Shown here piece after piece: positions 26,873 through 35,509 of a DNA stretch of 64,000 nt. Made by a program: the position numbers and the translations under genes. The DNA comes from Candidatus Poribacteria bacterium. GTDB lineage: Bacteria; Poribacteria; WGA-4E; WGA-3G. Under the pieces are notes generated by a model. That model searched no databases, was not told where the DNA came from, and saw only the letters and a program-made list of their open reading frames with translations. Each line of letters starts with the position of its first letter. The stretch's first letter is position 1. The stretch is taken from contig JAPPBX010000082.1 in assembly GCA_026702755.1 (NCBI GenBank), forward strand, positions 112,656 through 176,655, in the 5' to 3' direction.

Positions 26873-29800
26873 GTTTTGATTCCATACTGGTTTGATTAAA
26901 AGTTGGTACGCGTAAACTGGGCAGAGGTTTTATGCATGTTTCGATTCCATACTGGTTCGATTAAAAGATGTCATTTATCGGCAAGGGAACATCCTTGGAC
27001 ACTGGTTTCGATTCCATGCTGGTTCGATTAAAAGACGATTCGATACTATTCCCACTCGACACAGAAACACGTTTCGATTCCATACTGGTTCAATTAAAAG
27101 TCAGAGGACGCACCCAACTCCCTAACCTTCGATTGAATGTTTCGATTCCATACTGGTTCGATTAAAAGCGCCGCCAGAACCTCCACCACCACCTAATCCG
27201 AGACGGTTTCGATTCCATACTGGTTCGATTAAAAGCCATACCCAAGCCGCTGTTTCTCGCGAAGTGTATAGTTTCGATTCCATACTGGTTCGATTAAAAG
27301 ATAGTCCCTTCAAAGTATCCATGTCCAATAGTAGGAGGTTTCGATTCCATACTGGTTCGATTAAAAGACATTATCGTCGGGGTGCACCTGTCTTTACGAC
27401 GCGAAGTTTCGATTCCATACTGGTTCGATTAAAAGGGATCAACGGCATTGACACACCGGAGAAACGACCCAAGGTTTCGATTCCATACTGGTTCGATTAA
27501 AAGGCGCGACAACCAGTGTCTTGAAGTGTAAGATGTCTTTGTTTCGATTCCATACTGGTTCGATTAAAAGCGTCATCGTGCCAGCAGAACCCGCCGTGAC
27601 CGTCAAAAGTTTCGATTCCATACTGGTTCGATTAAAAGGAAAGCGCACCCAATTCGCGCCGTTCCTGTGTCAGGTGTTTCGATTCCATACTGGTTCGATT
27701 AAAAGACGATAGTTCTTCTCTATATCCTCATGGATTTTGGTTTCGATTCCATACTGGTTCGATTAAAAGTTGTTAAAAAATCCTACGTCTTTGCTATCGA
27801 ATATGAGTTTCGATTCCATACTGGTTCGATTAAAAGCCAAGCGTCGTACACTTTCAACCTGTATAAATCGTGTTTCGATTCCATACTGGTTCGATTAAAA
27901 GTTATTTGAAACCGTTCACAATATCTGACATAACCCGTTTCGATTCCATACTGGTTCGATTAAAAGTTGTCCGTCCTGGATGATCGTCGAGGACAATAGA
28001 CGTTTCGATTCCATACTGGTTCGATTAAAAGATACAGACGAAAGAGGGACGCAAGAAGCGTATCCAAGTTTCGATTCCATACTGGTTCGATTAAAAGCGC
28101 AACGCGAACAGAATATCCGGCGTTCACAACTCTGTTTCGATTCCATACTGGTTCGATTAAAAGACGCCTCTACAATATCTTCGCACATCTGATTCCGGGG
28201 TTTCGATTCCATACTGGTTCGATTAAAAGCGCTACTTCCTCCGCGTGTACGCACTATGGAGGTTGTGTTTCGATTCCATACTGGTTCGATTAAAAGACAG
28301 CAAGGTTCGACTGTTATCAATCACTCAACGGTGTTTCGATTCCATACTGGTTCGATTAAAAGAAATACAGCGTTTGTTAATGAGTGCTTCCTTGACGGGT
28401 TTCGATTCCATACTGGTTCGATTAAAAGGGGTATACCGGTTTCCCTGGCTTCCAACGGGATGTCGGACGTTTCGATTCCATACTGGTTCGATTAAAAGTT
28501 TACTATCGCTCAGACAATCGGCTACGACGAGATTGTTTCGATTCCATACTGGTTCGATTAAAAGCGAAACGTCGGTGCAATCCCAAAACTGTTAGACTTT
28601 GTTTCGATTCCATACTGGTTCGATTAAAAGTTACGGAGCCGGAACCGGAAGTGGAAGAAGGTCCTACGTTTCGATTCCATACTGGTTCGATTAAAAGCTG
28701 AGCTCGACATACAAGCACAGAGCGGAGACCTTATCCGGTTTCGATTCCATACTGGTTCGATTAAAAGTGACGGTCGCGGTGCCGGTCAACGCTGCAGACT
28801 TAGTTTCGATTCCATACTGGTTCGATTAAAAGTGGCAGGAGCGTCCAGTGCAGAGTCAGAAAGCATCTGTTTCGATTCCATACTGGTTCGATTAAAAGCA
28901 GACTGCGCAATTCCAATCATCCATGCCCTGCATCAGAATGTTTCGATTCCATACTGGTTCGATTAAAAGTGCTGCCCGGCAGAGTGCCGAGAGTTCGATC
29001 TTTCGGTTTCGATTCCATACTGGTTCGATTAAAAGCTTATGAAAGGGGCAGTCTCCCAGATGAGCAGAAAAACGTTTCGATTCCATACTGGTTCGATTAA
29101 AAGAGAAGATCATTTAACCTTATGGGGGAGGCGTGTTGAGGTTTCGATTCCATACTGGTTCGATCAAAAGCAGACTGCGCGTCGGTACTCGGCAATCGGA
29201 TACGAGTTTCGATTCCATACTGGTTCGATTAAAAGTTCTCACTTTCGATCCAGCCTCAGATTGATAAATACGGTTTCGATTCCATACTGGTTCGATTAAA
29301 AGGCATCATCCGGTGTTGTCGGGTATTGCCGATTGAATTCGGTTTCGATTCCATACTGGTTCGATTAAAAGCAAGCTTTAGACAACCTCATCAACCGGAT
29401 CAATGAGGTTTCGATTCCATACTGGTTCGATTAAAAGCGAAATGTTGTCAAACCACGATTTCAAAGTGTGAAAAGTTTCGATTCCATACTGGTTCGATTA
29501 AAAGGAGACCCGCTCTTTGGGACAGGCAACCTAATCCAAGTTTCGATTCCATACTGGTTCGATTAAAAGCCAGTTGCGGAAGCCGATATAAACGATTATA
29601 TTTTTGGTTTCGATTCCATACTGGTTCGATTAAAAGGCATCATAGTTTTCTGCAGTCCACCCCGCCCCCAGCGTGTTTCGATTCCATACTGGTTCGATTA
29701 AAAGCCGTCGGGACATTCATATACGCTGCCAATCTGGCAGTTTCGATTCCATACTGGTTCGATTAAAAGGTATGCGACATCTCCGAAACTCAAGCGGAAA

Positions 29801-31106
29801 CTGGCGGGTTTCGATTCCATACTGGTTCGATTAAAAGTTCTGCTTGAACACGCTCAAGCCATTCAACGAGTGTTTCTGGGTTTCGATTCCATACTGGTTC
29901 GATTAAAAGCGGCTGGATTCGATCCGCACGCTTGGCACATGCCCTGTTTCGATTCCATACTGGTTCGATTAAAAGTTGGTAAGGTGCTACCAAAGCGTGT
30001 GACGGACTTGCGTTTCGATTCCATACTGGTTCGATTAAAAGTTGAGGAATTACAAGGTCCGTCAGATGTTTACCGAGTTTCGATTCCATACTGGTTCGAT
30101 TAAAAGCTCATAGAGTTTGTCTGTCGTCTCTCGTGCGATCTCAGTTTCGATTCCATACTGGTTCGATTAAAAGCTCACAGCGAGACGATAACGACGAGTA
30201 TTCGGGCATGCGTTTCGATTCCATACTGGTTCGATTAAAAGGTCCCGAACCTATTTGCAGGAGATGACGCAATGACTCAGTTTCGATTCCATACTGGTTC
30301 GATTAAAAGATAAGATAGCCGATCAAGCCGTCACTGCAGCGAAACTGTTTCGATTCCATACTGGTTCGATTAAAAGTTTATATCTATGTCAGCATTACGA
30401 AAAACATCAATGTTTCGATTCCATACTGGTTCGATTAAAAGCAAGAATTCACTATTATCACCCAACACTACACAGACGTTTCGATTCCATACTGGTTCGA
30501 TTAAAAGTTTATGAACCGCCACCGCAACAAGAATACGATCTTCCACGTTTCGATTCCATACTGGTTCGATTAAAAGACGCTCGCAAGGAAGGCACTCCTA
30601 CCAACCGCTTCAATGTTTCGATTCCATACTGGTTCGATTAAAAGACGATGATTTTGGCATGGGGTGAGTCGTACGTAGTTTGTTTCGATTCCATACTGGT
30701 TCGATTAAAAGTCAATAATCGTGTCATCCGTCGCCTCTGAAATAGATGTTTCGATTCCATACTGGTTCGATTAAAAGCGTAACCGAGACAACACCCGTGT
30801 TTCTGCCGTTGCGGTTTCGATTCCATACTGGTTCGATTAAAAGTATGACCCTAACCGAACCCACTGGGCTTTAGAATTCAGTTTCGATTCCATACTGGTT
30901 CGATTAAAAGTTGAGGTGGTAGACGGACGCGTTCAGTTAAAGCCGAGTTTCGATTCCATACTGGTTCGATTAAAAGGCCGTACGACGAGTTATTGAAGCG
31001 TCCGTTTGCACAGTTTCGATTCCATACTGGTTCGATTAAAAGGCTGGGGTTATCGGTAAAAAGATTGTGAAGCCGTGTTTCGATTCCATACTGGTTCGAT
31101 TAAAAG
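26873..31106 (-). CRISPR. CRISPR array of 64 repeats and 63 spacers
   Basis: The 30-base repeat on the plus strand begins GTTTCGATTCC and ends TTCGATTAAAAG. Its complement ends GAATCGAAAC, the usual 3' end of Cas6-processed repeats, so the array is read on the minus strand with an expected 5' handle AUCGAAAC. I counted 64 repeat starts from 26873 to 31077; measured spacers are 35-41 bases. Polarity is supported three ways: the cas genes and an AT-rich leader with a promoter lie at the right end, the leftmost repeats are degenerate (26873 has two changes, 27005 and 27071 one each), and only one inner repeat (29141) is altered. The repeat has almost no stem (only CCA-gta-TGG). Confidence 0.98.
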
Positions 31107-31128
31107 GCTATACGATAACGATGAACAT

Positions 31129-31158
31129 ATTATACGCGACCCCCTCAATCCGCGTCAA
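31129..31158 (-). promoter_or_regulatory. Leader promoter of the CRISPR array
   Basis: On the minus strand TTGACG (31158-31153), an 18-base spacer and TATAAT (31134-31129), with the -10 box 22 bases before the first repeat. It would drive pre-crRNA leftwards through the whole array. A second TTGACT overlaps just upstream. Confidence 0.75.
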
Positions 31159-31193
31159 GTCAATCTCTCTCTTTTCAATTTTCAAAGTTGATT

Positions 31194-31239
31194 TGCTGTC
31201 AACCTCTGGTTGTGCAAATTCTCTGGGAGGTTGACAGCA
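31194..31239. repeat. Leader inverted repeat with a third half-site
   Basis: Perfect 13-base arms TGCTGTCAACCTC (31194-31206) and GAGGTTGACAGCA (31227-31239) around a 20-base loop, in the leader between cas2 and the array. A further half-site, gaggtcgacagca with one mismatch, lies at 31318-31330. The pattern could be a protein-binding site for adaptation or regulation, or an RNA hairpin at the 3' end of the cas transcript. Confidence 0.7.
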
Positions 31240-31363
31240 TCAGACAGGATGTGGGTTTATAGTTGTAATTGCCTGAAATTGGCATGTTTATAATCTGCTG
31301 GGAACGGAAATTTTGGTGAGGTCGACAGCAAATCGTCAATCCATATTTTCTCGGAAGGCGTAC

Positions 31364-31627
31364 CTACAATAGGTTTGTCGCGGGATTTTTATCTACGCCC
31401 ATGACCTCCTTATTCATCCACCGGGCATCGCGGAGTTGGTAGATGACAACGGAATCCTTTTCTGGGTCAGTGATCGCTGCCAATCCAGATTTGACGCGAG
31501 CAAACTGTGCTTTGGTTAGTTGCCCCTCAAAAACTGAATTTTGAATCCAATTTAGGTGTTGTCGGAGGTATTTACACACCTTTGCGACCCGTTCGACTTC
31601 GATATCGTAGACGAGGATGATGTACAT
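31364..31627 (-). CDS. cas2: CRISPR-associated endonuclease Cas2
   Basis: 87 residues, the usual Cas2 length. It starts MYIILVYDIEVERVAKVCKYLRQHL with the conserved Asp at residue 8, followed by WIQNSVFEGQL and the late strand DSVVIYQL. It forms the core of the Cas1-Cas2 spacer integrase. It is separated from cas1 by 126 bases that hold a repeat (family A palindrome at 31649-31665 plus ggttagaaaccgaacctacc), so the two may not be tightly coupled. Closest in style to Cas2 of type I-B and III loci. Confidence 0.95.
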   Translation of the reverse strand: MYIILVYDIEVERVAKVCKYLRQHLNWIQNSVFEGQLTKAQFARVKSGLAAITDPEKDSVVIYQLRDARWMNKEVMGVDKNPATNLL

Positions 31628-31648
31628 TGTGAGTTTCCCTTTTTAGTA

Positions 31649-31665
31649 GGCGAGGCGACCTCGCC
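31649..31665. repeat. Interspersed palindrome, family A (short form)
   Basis: GGCGAGG-cga-CCTCGCC in the cas1-cas2 gap, followed by cctac as in the copy near 49390. Insertion of this unit between two genes that normally abut shows the repeats are or were mobile. Confidence 0.6.
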
Positions 31666-31753
31666 CCTACGAGGCGCTGTTGCCAGTAATGAATAAGAAA
31701 GGCACGGTTAGAAACCGAACCTACCGAACCCTTATTCCTAACGGAGATCACCC

Positions 31754-32749
31754 CTACCACCACGGACGCAGTGCCTGATAGGTCTCCATTCCAACGAGGT
31801 GCTTGATGAGTTTATAGTATTCCAAACGGATGAGGCGTTGATAAGAGACATGCCGTTTCAACTTTCGATGCGAAACGGTCTGCTTTAGTTGTTCATCAAA
31901 TGCAGCAATAAATAGTTTCCGTCCCTTTTCATTCAGATAACACCCATCAATGTTGGTTTCAAAATGTTTTGATTCGTTGAGCTGCTGACGGTTGAACAAA
32001 CGAAAAATAATTCGGTCAACGATAAGGGGTTTGAAAATTTCGGCGAGATCAAGACTTAACGAGAATCGCCGGTCGCCGGGTTCATGGAGGAAACTGATTG
32101 TCGGATTGAGCTGCGTGCGGTAGACTTCCGTAAGGCATGCTGTATACATCATGGAGTTTCCAAAGGAGATGACGGCATTAATCGGATTGTCTGGCGGACG
32201 ACGGACTCGCTTTTGAAAAGGGGTTTTTAACGTTAAAATCGTATTGAATGCGGTGTAATAGGTGTCTCGGATGATGCCTTCGTAACCCATCAATTCGTTT
32301 GTGTTTTTTGCTGTGCTGCTTTCTGAAAGGATTGTCTCTATTGATTCGATTTGTGTGGTGCAATCCTTACCGCGGTTCGTGTGATACCGCAAAATTCGCA
32401 ACATATTGAAAACAGCGGAGGCGACAAACTCCTGTGCGAGTGCCATCCGTTTGGTAGATTTTTCGTAGTGCTGTACCTGTTTGACGAGCAGGGAACCGGA
32501 ATTGAGATATTCCCTGGGGTAATAACTCCCAGCATAGTAACCGTAGTAGTTGAACACGTGAAATGGAATGTGCTTCTGCGTAAGGAAGTTGAGGAGTCTG
32601 GTGTTAAGGTCAAGTTCGCCGTAGAGATAGAGTGCGTCAATATCCTCAACCGGTATCGGTACCCGTGGTGCTTCCTCTGGCTCTAAGTAAAGGGTGTTAT
32701 CCTTTCGACGCAGTCTGCCGGGTTGGGTGATGTAGTAGTTTCGGGACAT
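31754..32749 (-). CDS. cas1: CRISPR-associated integrase Cas1
   Basis: 331 residues from the ATG at 32749 (GGAGG ten bases upstream; a second ATG at 32767 would overlap that site). The N-terminal beta domain (YYITQPGRLRRKDNTLYLE) and helical catalytic domain are complete. Metal ligands are visible as Glu in ELMGYEGIIRDTYYTAF, His in ISFLHEPGDRRFSLSLD and the acidic residues of DLAEIFKPLIVDRIIF. Together with Cas2 it inserts new spacers at the leader end. The sequence style is that of the Cas1 found with Cas4 in type I-B loci, which fits the cas4 remnant directly upstream. Confidence 0.96.
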   Translation of the reverse strand: MSRNYYITQPGRLRRKDNTLYLEPEEAPRVPIPVEDIDALYLYGELDLNTRLLNFLTQKHIPFHVFNYYGYYAGSYYPREYLNSGSLLVKQVQHYEKSTKRMALAQEFVASAVFNMLRILRYHTNRGKDCTTQIESIETILSESSTAKNTNELMGYEGIIRDTYYTAFNTILTLKTPFQKRVRRPPDNPINAVISFGNSMMYTACLTEVYRTQLNPTISFLHEPGDRRFSLSLDLAEIFKPLIVDRIIFRLFNRQQLNESKHFETNIDGCYLNEKGRKLFIAAFDEQLKQTVSHRKLKRHVSYQRLIRLEYYKLIKHLVGMETYQALRPWW

Positions 32750-32804
32750 AATTGGTTTTCCTCCCATGGTTGGCTTACGGCATGGCGGAGCATGCCTGCT
32801 ACCT

Positions 32805-33038
32805 TTAACTCCAGCAGAGTTCTTGATAACTACAGGATTTACAGATTTTCATATAGTCGGCATGCGGTGGTGTTGGCAGTGCTGTAATCTCGTTGACTTT
32901 TTCAATGGCGTTTTCCACCTCTTTTTCTCTTTCAGGTGTGAGTTCTACTTCGGTTGTCTGCCGTTGGCGCGGATAGTTGATGGCAGCGACGGTGATGTTG
33001 GGGGAGTCTGGATCTGGATTTGTATTTGAGAGGAAGAC
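32805..33038 (-). pseudogene. cas4: C-terminal remnant of cas4
   Basis: A 77-codon frame, closed upstream by a stop at 33039-33041 and lacking any start codon in its first part. It reads ITVAAINYPRQRQTTEVELT, then PEREKEVENAIEKVNEITAL and ends ADYMKICKSCSYQELCWS. The final CKSC-x5-C is the C-terminal cysteine cluster that holds the iron-sulfur centre of Cas4, and the PRQRQTTEVELTPEREKEVENAI strand-helix precedes it as in intact Cas4. The N-terminal RecB-like nuclease part is gone, and its place is taken by the 3' end of the Csf3-like gene. It sits directly upstream of cas1, where cas4 normally is. Confidence 0.8.
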
Positions 33039-33055
33039 TTAAAAGTTATAGTTTT

Positions 33056-34063
33056 TTATCGTGCTTGAATAGTTGAGCCGTATCGCACAATCTGTGTACG
33101 TTGTTCTGGCAACCAATAAGGAGGACGGTAGGCACCAAAAGTCTCAATTGTGGTAACCAATGAAAAACGTTGACAACCAAAAAGTTCTTGATTAAGTCTA
33201 TCTTGTATTTCTCTTCGAGCAAAAACGCGGTCATAGGGTAGGTCTTTAATCAACGCTAACCTATCGTTACTGTGGAATGGAGCGGAGAATGGTTTTGTCC
33301 ATGTCGCTGTTAGGTTGGGACATTCACTGACTTCAAAAGATGCAATCTGACCATATCCTAATGTAGTTTTCTTACCGAGTCCAATCTGTTCTTTGAGCGC
33401 GAAATCTAATAACCTTTCAACTCCACTTTTATCACCGCGAAAGAAAAAGGCGTAACTTTTAGTGAGTGGAAAATAGAGGCGATTGTCAAGTGCTTTCGTT
33501 GAACCACCACCCGTATTAAGCTTACTTTTCAGACGAATCGGGCGACCAAATGGTTCGCTTACTCTTCGTCTTAACGGAATAGAATCTACAACTTCAGGAT
33601 ATACTTTAAACTGCTGACTGTTGGAAGTGAAAAATGCACTAACAGGAATAAGGACATCACCGTTGACATCAACGGGTAAACCTACCGAACAATCATATAG
33701 TGGTTTTAATCCAGTCAACGGAATTTTGCATAACGGCAGTTCAAAGTCTATCCACATCTCTTGATGACGTAACGCTATATTCCATTGCCACAATAACTGT
33801 TGGGAAAGTTCGGGATTTGCCTCCAACGCGTTACCAAGTGCAGCCCGGAATGCGACATAACTGAGAAAGCCATCAAGCGTAGGAAGTCCAATGACAGGTG
33901 CATTTGACTTCTCCGCAGTAGTAACTGCTGATGTAGCTAAATTTAATCGGAGTTCGTATATGTCTTTTCCTGTCTTTACCCCGAATTGGTACTGGGCATC
34001 TTCGAGTAATTTCTTAATAGACAGGTCAGGTTGTAACACTGAATTAGATCGACGCGATGTCAT
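33056..34063 (-). CDS. Csf3-like RAMP protein (Cas5 group)
   Basis: 335 residues. The start APVIGLPTLDGFLSYVAFRAAL, a middle with GGGSTKALDNRLYFPLTKSY, and FFFRGDKSGVERLL followed by IGLGKKTTLGYGQI at 226-240 give the layout of Csf3, the Cas5-group subunit of type IV complexes. The C-terminal GAYRPPYWLPE also recalls that family. Cas5-group proteins cap the crRNA 5' handle. It is longer than the Csf3 proteins I remember (about 220 residues), through an N-terminal extension and a middle insert. Its ATG overlaps the stop of the Cas7-like gene (ATGA), so translation is coupled. Family assignment is from motif memory, not a search. Confidence 0.7.
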   Translation of the reverse strand: MTSRRSNSVLQPDLSIKKLLEDAQYQFGVKTGKDIYELRLNLATSAVTTAEKSNAPVIGLPTLDGFLSYVAFRAALGNALEANPELSQQLLWQWNIALRHQEMWIDFELPLCKIPLTGLKPLYDCSVGLPVDVNGDVLIPVSAFFTSNSQQFKVYPEVVDSIPLRRRVSEPFGRPIRLKSKLNTGGGSTKALDNRLYFPLTKSYAFFFRGDKSGVERLLDFALKEQIGLGKKTTLGYGQIASFEVSECPNLTATWTKPFSAPFHSNDRLALIKDLPYDRVFARREIQDRLNQELFGCQRFSLVTTIETFGAYRPPYWLPEQRTQIVRYGSTIQAR

Positions 34064-35019
34064 TCGTTTATCTCTTCAGTCTGAACGGTTAGAACTTTAA
34101 GAATATCTTCCCGTTTTTCTGTTAGATAATTTTGGTAGGCATTGAGTGCATCTTTGATGGTCTCCGACCAATCTTCATTCAATAGCACAGGTTCAGCCCC
34201 AACAGAACCTTGTAATTGGATCTGGACTTGTCCATATCCAGCAGAACTTCTTCCGCCAATTGTGGGTTGACGTAGAAAAGCACTCAATCCATCAAAAAGA
34301 CAACCGAGTTCCAATTGATCAACCGGAAATTTAGAGTAAAGTTGTTGCAATAGCCATGTTCCGGCAGGAATACATTCAACATAGTAAATCATTTGTTGAA
34401 TTTCCTTATCCGTTTGAAACTCAAGATCAACAAAACGCTGTCGCGTAAGGTCCTTACTATCATCCTTCCGTGTGAGCGGACCGTCGTTAAAAAACAAATT
34501 CCGTGCACTCGTCCATTCATTCATTGGGGGAACAGTACATTCTTCAAGTGTTTCGTACATCCCTTGCAGAATTTCCTGTGTCTCCTCTGCACAAGGCACA
34601 ATATGTGTCATCGCCAATTTAGAAGGAAGCATCACGTTTCCGAATGCAGATCCCATCAACCGCATTGAAGGTAGATGATTAGCAAAATCATAGATCAACT
34701 CTCCCGCTTTGCTTTTCTCGGAAAGTGCACCACCGCTATACAAGATAGTGTAAACATCGTTATCAGTGAATCTGAGTAGTTGTTTTCCTTGATTACTAAG
34801 GCGAGAACAGAGTGCGTCAGCAAGAATGTCCCGTAGTTGACCTCGAAAACTGTTACCAGATAGTGCAGGAACAGACACAGGCTTTCCTTTGTAAATGACG
34901 CGCATTTGTTTCAGTTTACTGATATTTCCAATAGTCTCTTCTGTGTGAATGATCGGCTGCTCGGCGAGGTATGCAAATGTTAACTTCACATCAACAAGTG
35001 TGTGATTAGTTTGTTTCAT
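34060..35019 (-). CDS. Cas7-group backbone protein, Csf2-like
   Basis: 319 residues from the ATG at 35019; GGAG nine bases upstream, within the end of the preceding gene, decides the start over a longer frame. Features: TEETIGNISKLKQMRV, VPALSGNSFRGQLRDILADA (a RAMP helix after the first strand), LPSMRLMGSAFGNVMLPSKL, and the late glycine-rich loop GGRSSAGYGQV. These fit a Cas7-type RAMP, and the SGNSFRGQLRD and LMGSAFGNVMLPSKL segments look most like Csf2 of type IV. Several copies would line the crRNA. It overlaps the Csf3-like gene by four bases. Confidence 0.75.
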   Translation of the reverse strand: MKQTNHTLVDVKLTFAYLAEQPIIHTEETIGNISKLKQMRVIYKGKPVSVPALSGNSFRGQLRDILADALCSRLSNQGKQLLRFTDNDVYTILYSGGALSEKSKAGELIYDFANHLPSMRLMGSAFGNVMLPSKLAMTHIVPCAEETQEILQGMYETLEECTVPPMNEWTSARNLFFNDGPLTRKDDSKDLTRQRFVDLEFQTDKEIQQMIYYVECIPAGTWLLQQLYSKFPVDQLELGCLFDGLSAFLRQPTIGGRSSAGYGQVQIQLQGSVGAEPVLLNEDWSETIKDALNAYQNYLTEKREDILKVLTVQTEEINE

Positions 35020-35020
35020 G

Positions 35021-35497
35021 CTATGCTTCTCCTTCACTGGCACCTTCGGGTAGGGGTTGGGCTTCATCTGCCTCATCAATACCTCCCCGTGCATCTTGAT
35101 AGATTTTTTTCATGAGCATTACCAATGGTGTTGTCTCTTCTTTCAAAAGTTTCAGTGCCTCATCAACGTGTTCTGTTTTAGACTGATAGATTGCTTCAGT
35201 TACTTCACCAAGTGCCCGCAGTGTAATGAAATTGGGGGAAATCGCTAACTGTACATCATTCACCAAACTTCCAAGCGTTTCCGCATTAGAAGCACGAATA
35301 TACTTGACAAGTGTGGGATATGGGTTAAACTTTTCCTTCCGTTGGAATAATTGGGGGTCAATTGGACCTCGCATCAGAAGGAGAGTTTGAATAGCTAACT
35401 TGACGGATTCATCTAAATCAAGTTTCACAGTTGCTTGTAGTGCGTCAGTTAAAGTTTCCTCTAAAGACTTCTTCGACTTGTTCTGTTGGTGCGTCAT
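35021..35497 (-). CDS. Small helical subunit, Cas11-like
   Basis: 158 residues, all predicted helix with an acidic, flexible tail (DEADEAQPLPEGASEGEA). No motif is recognised. Its place between the large subunit and Cas7, its size and its helical nature match the Cas11 small subunits of type I, III and IV complexes, which pack along the crRNA-target duplex. AGGAGG eight bases upstream gives a strong start, and its stop is one base from the Cas7-like ATG, so the operon is tightly packed. The role is inferred from position. Confidence 0.7.
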   Translation of the reverse strand: MTHQQNKSKKSLEETLTDALQATVKLDLDESVKLAIQTLLLMRGPIDPQLFQRKEKFNPYPTLVKYIRASNAETLGSLVNDVQLAISPNFITLRALGEVTEAIYQSKTEHVDEALKLLKEETTPLVMLMKKIYQDARGGIDEADEAQPLPEGASEGEA

Positions 35498-35509
35498 CGG
35501 CGGTTCCTC

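Noticed and set aside
26873..31106. Many open frames across the array with repeated peptides such as FDSILVRLK and FNRTSMESK
   Set aside because: They are translations of the CRISPR repeat itself in several frames, caused by the 66-base period; not a repeat-protein family.
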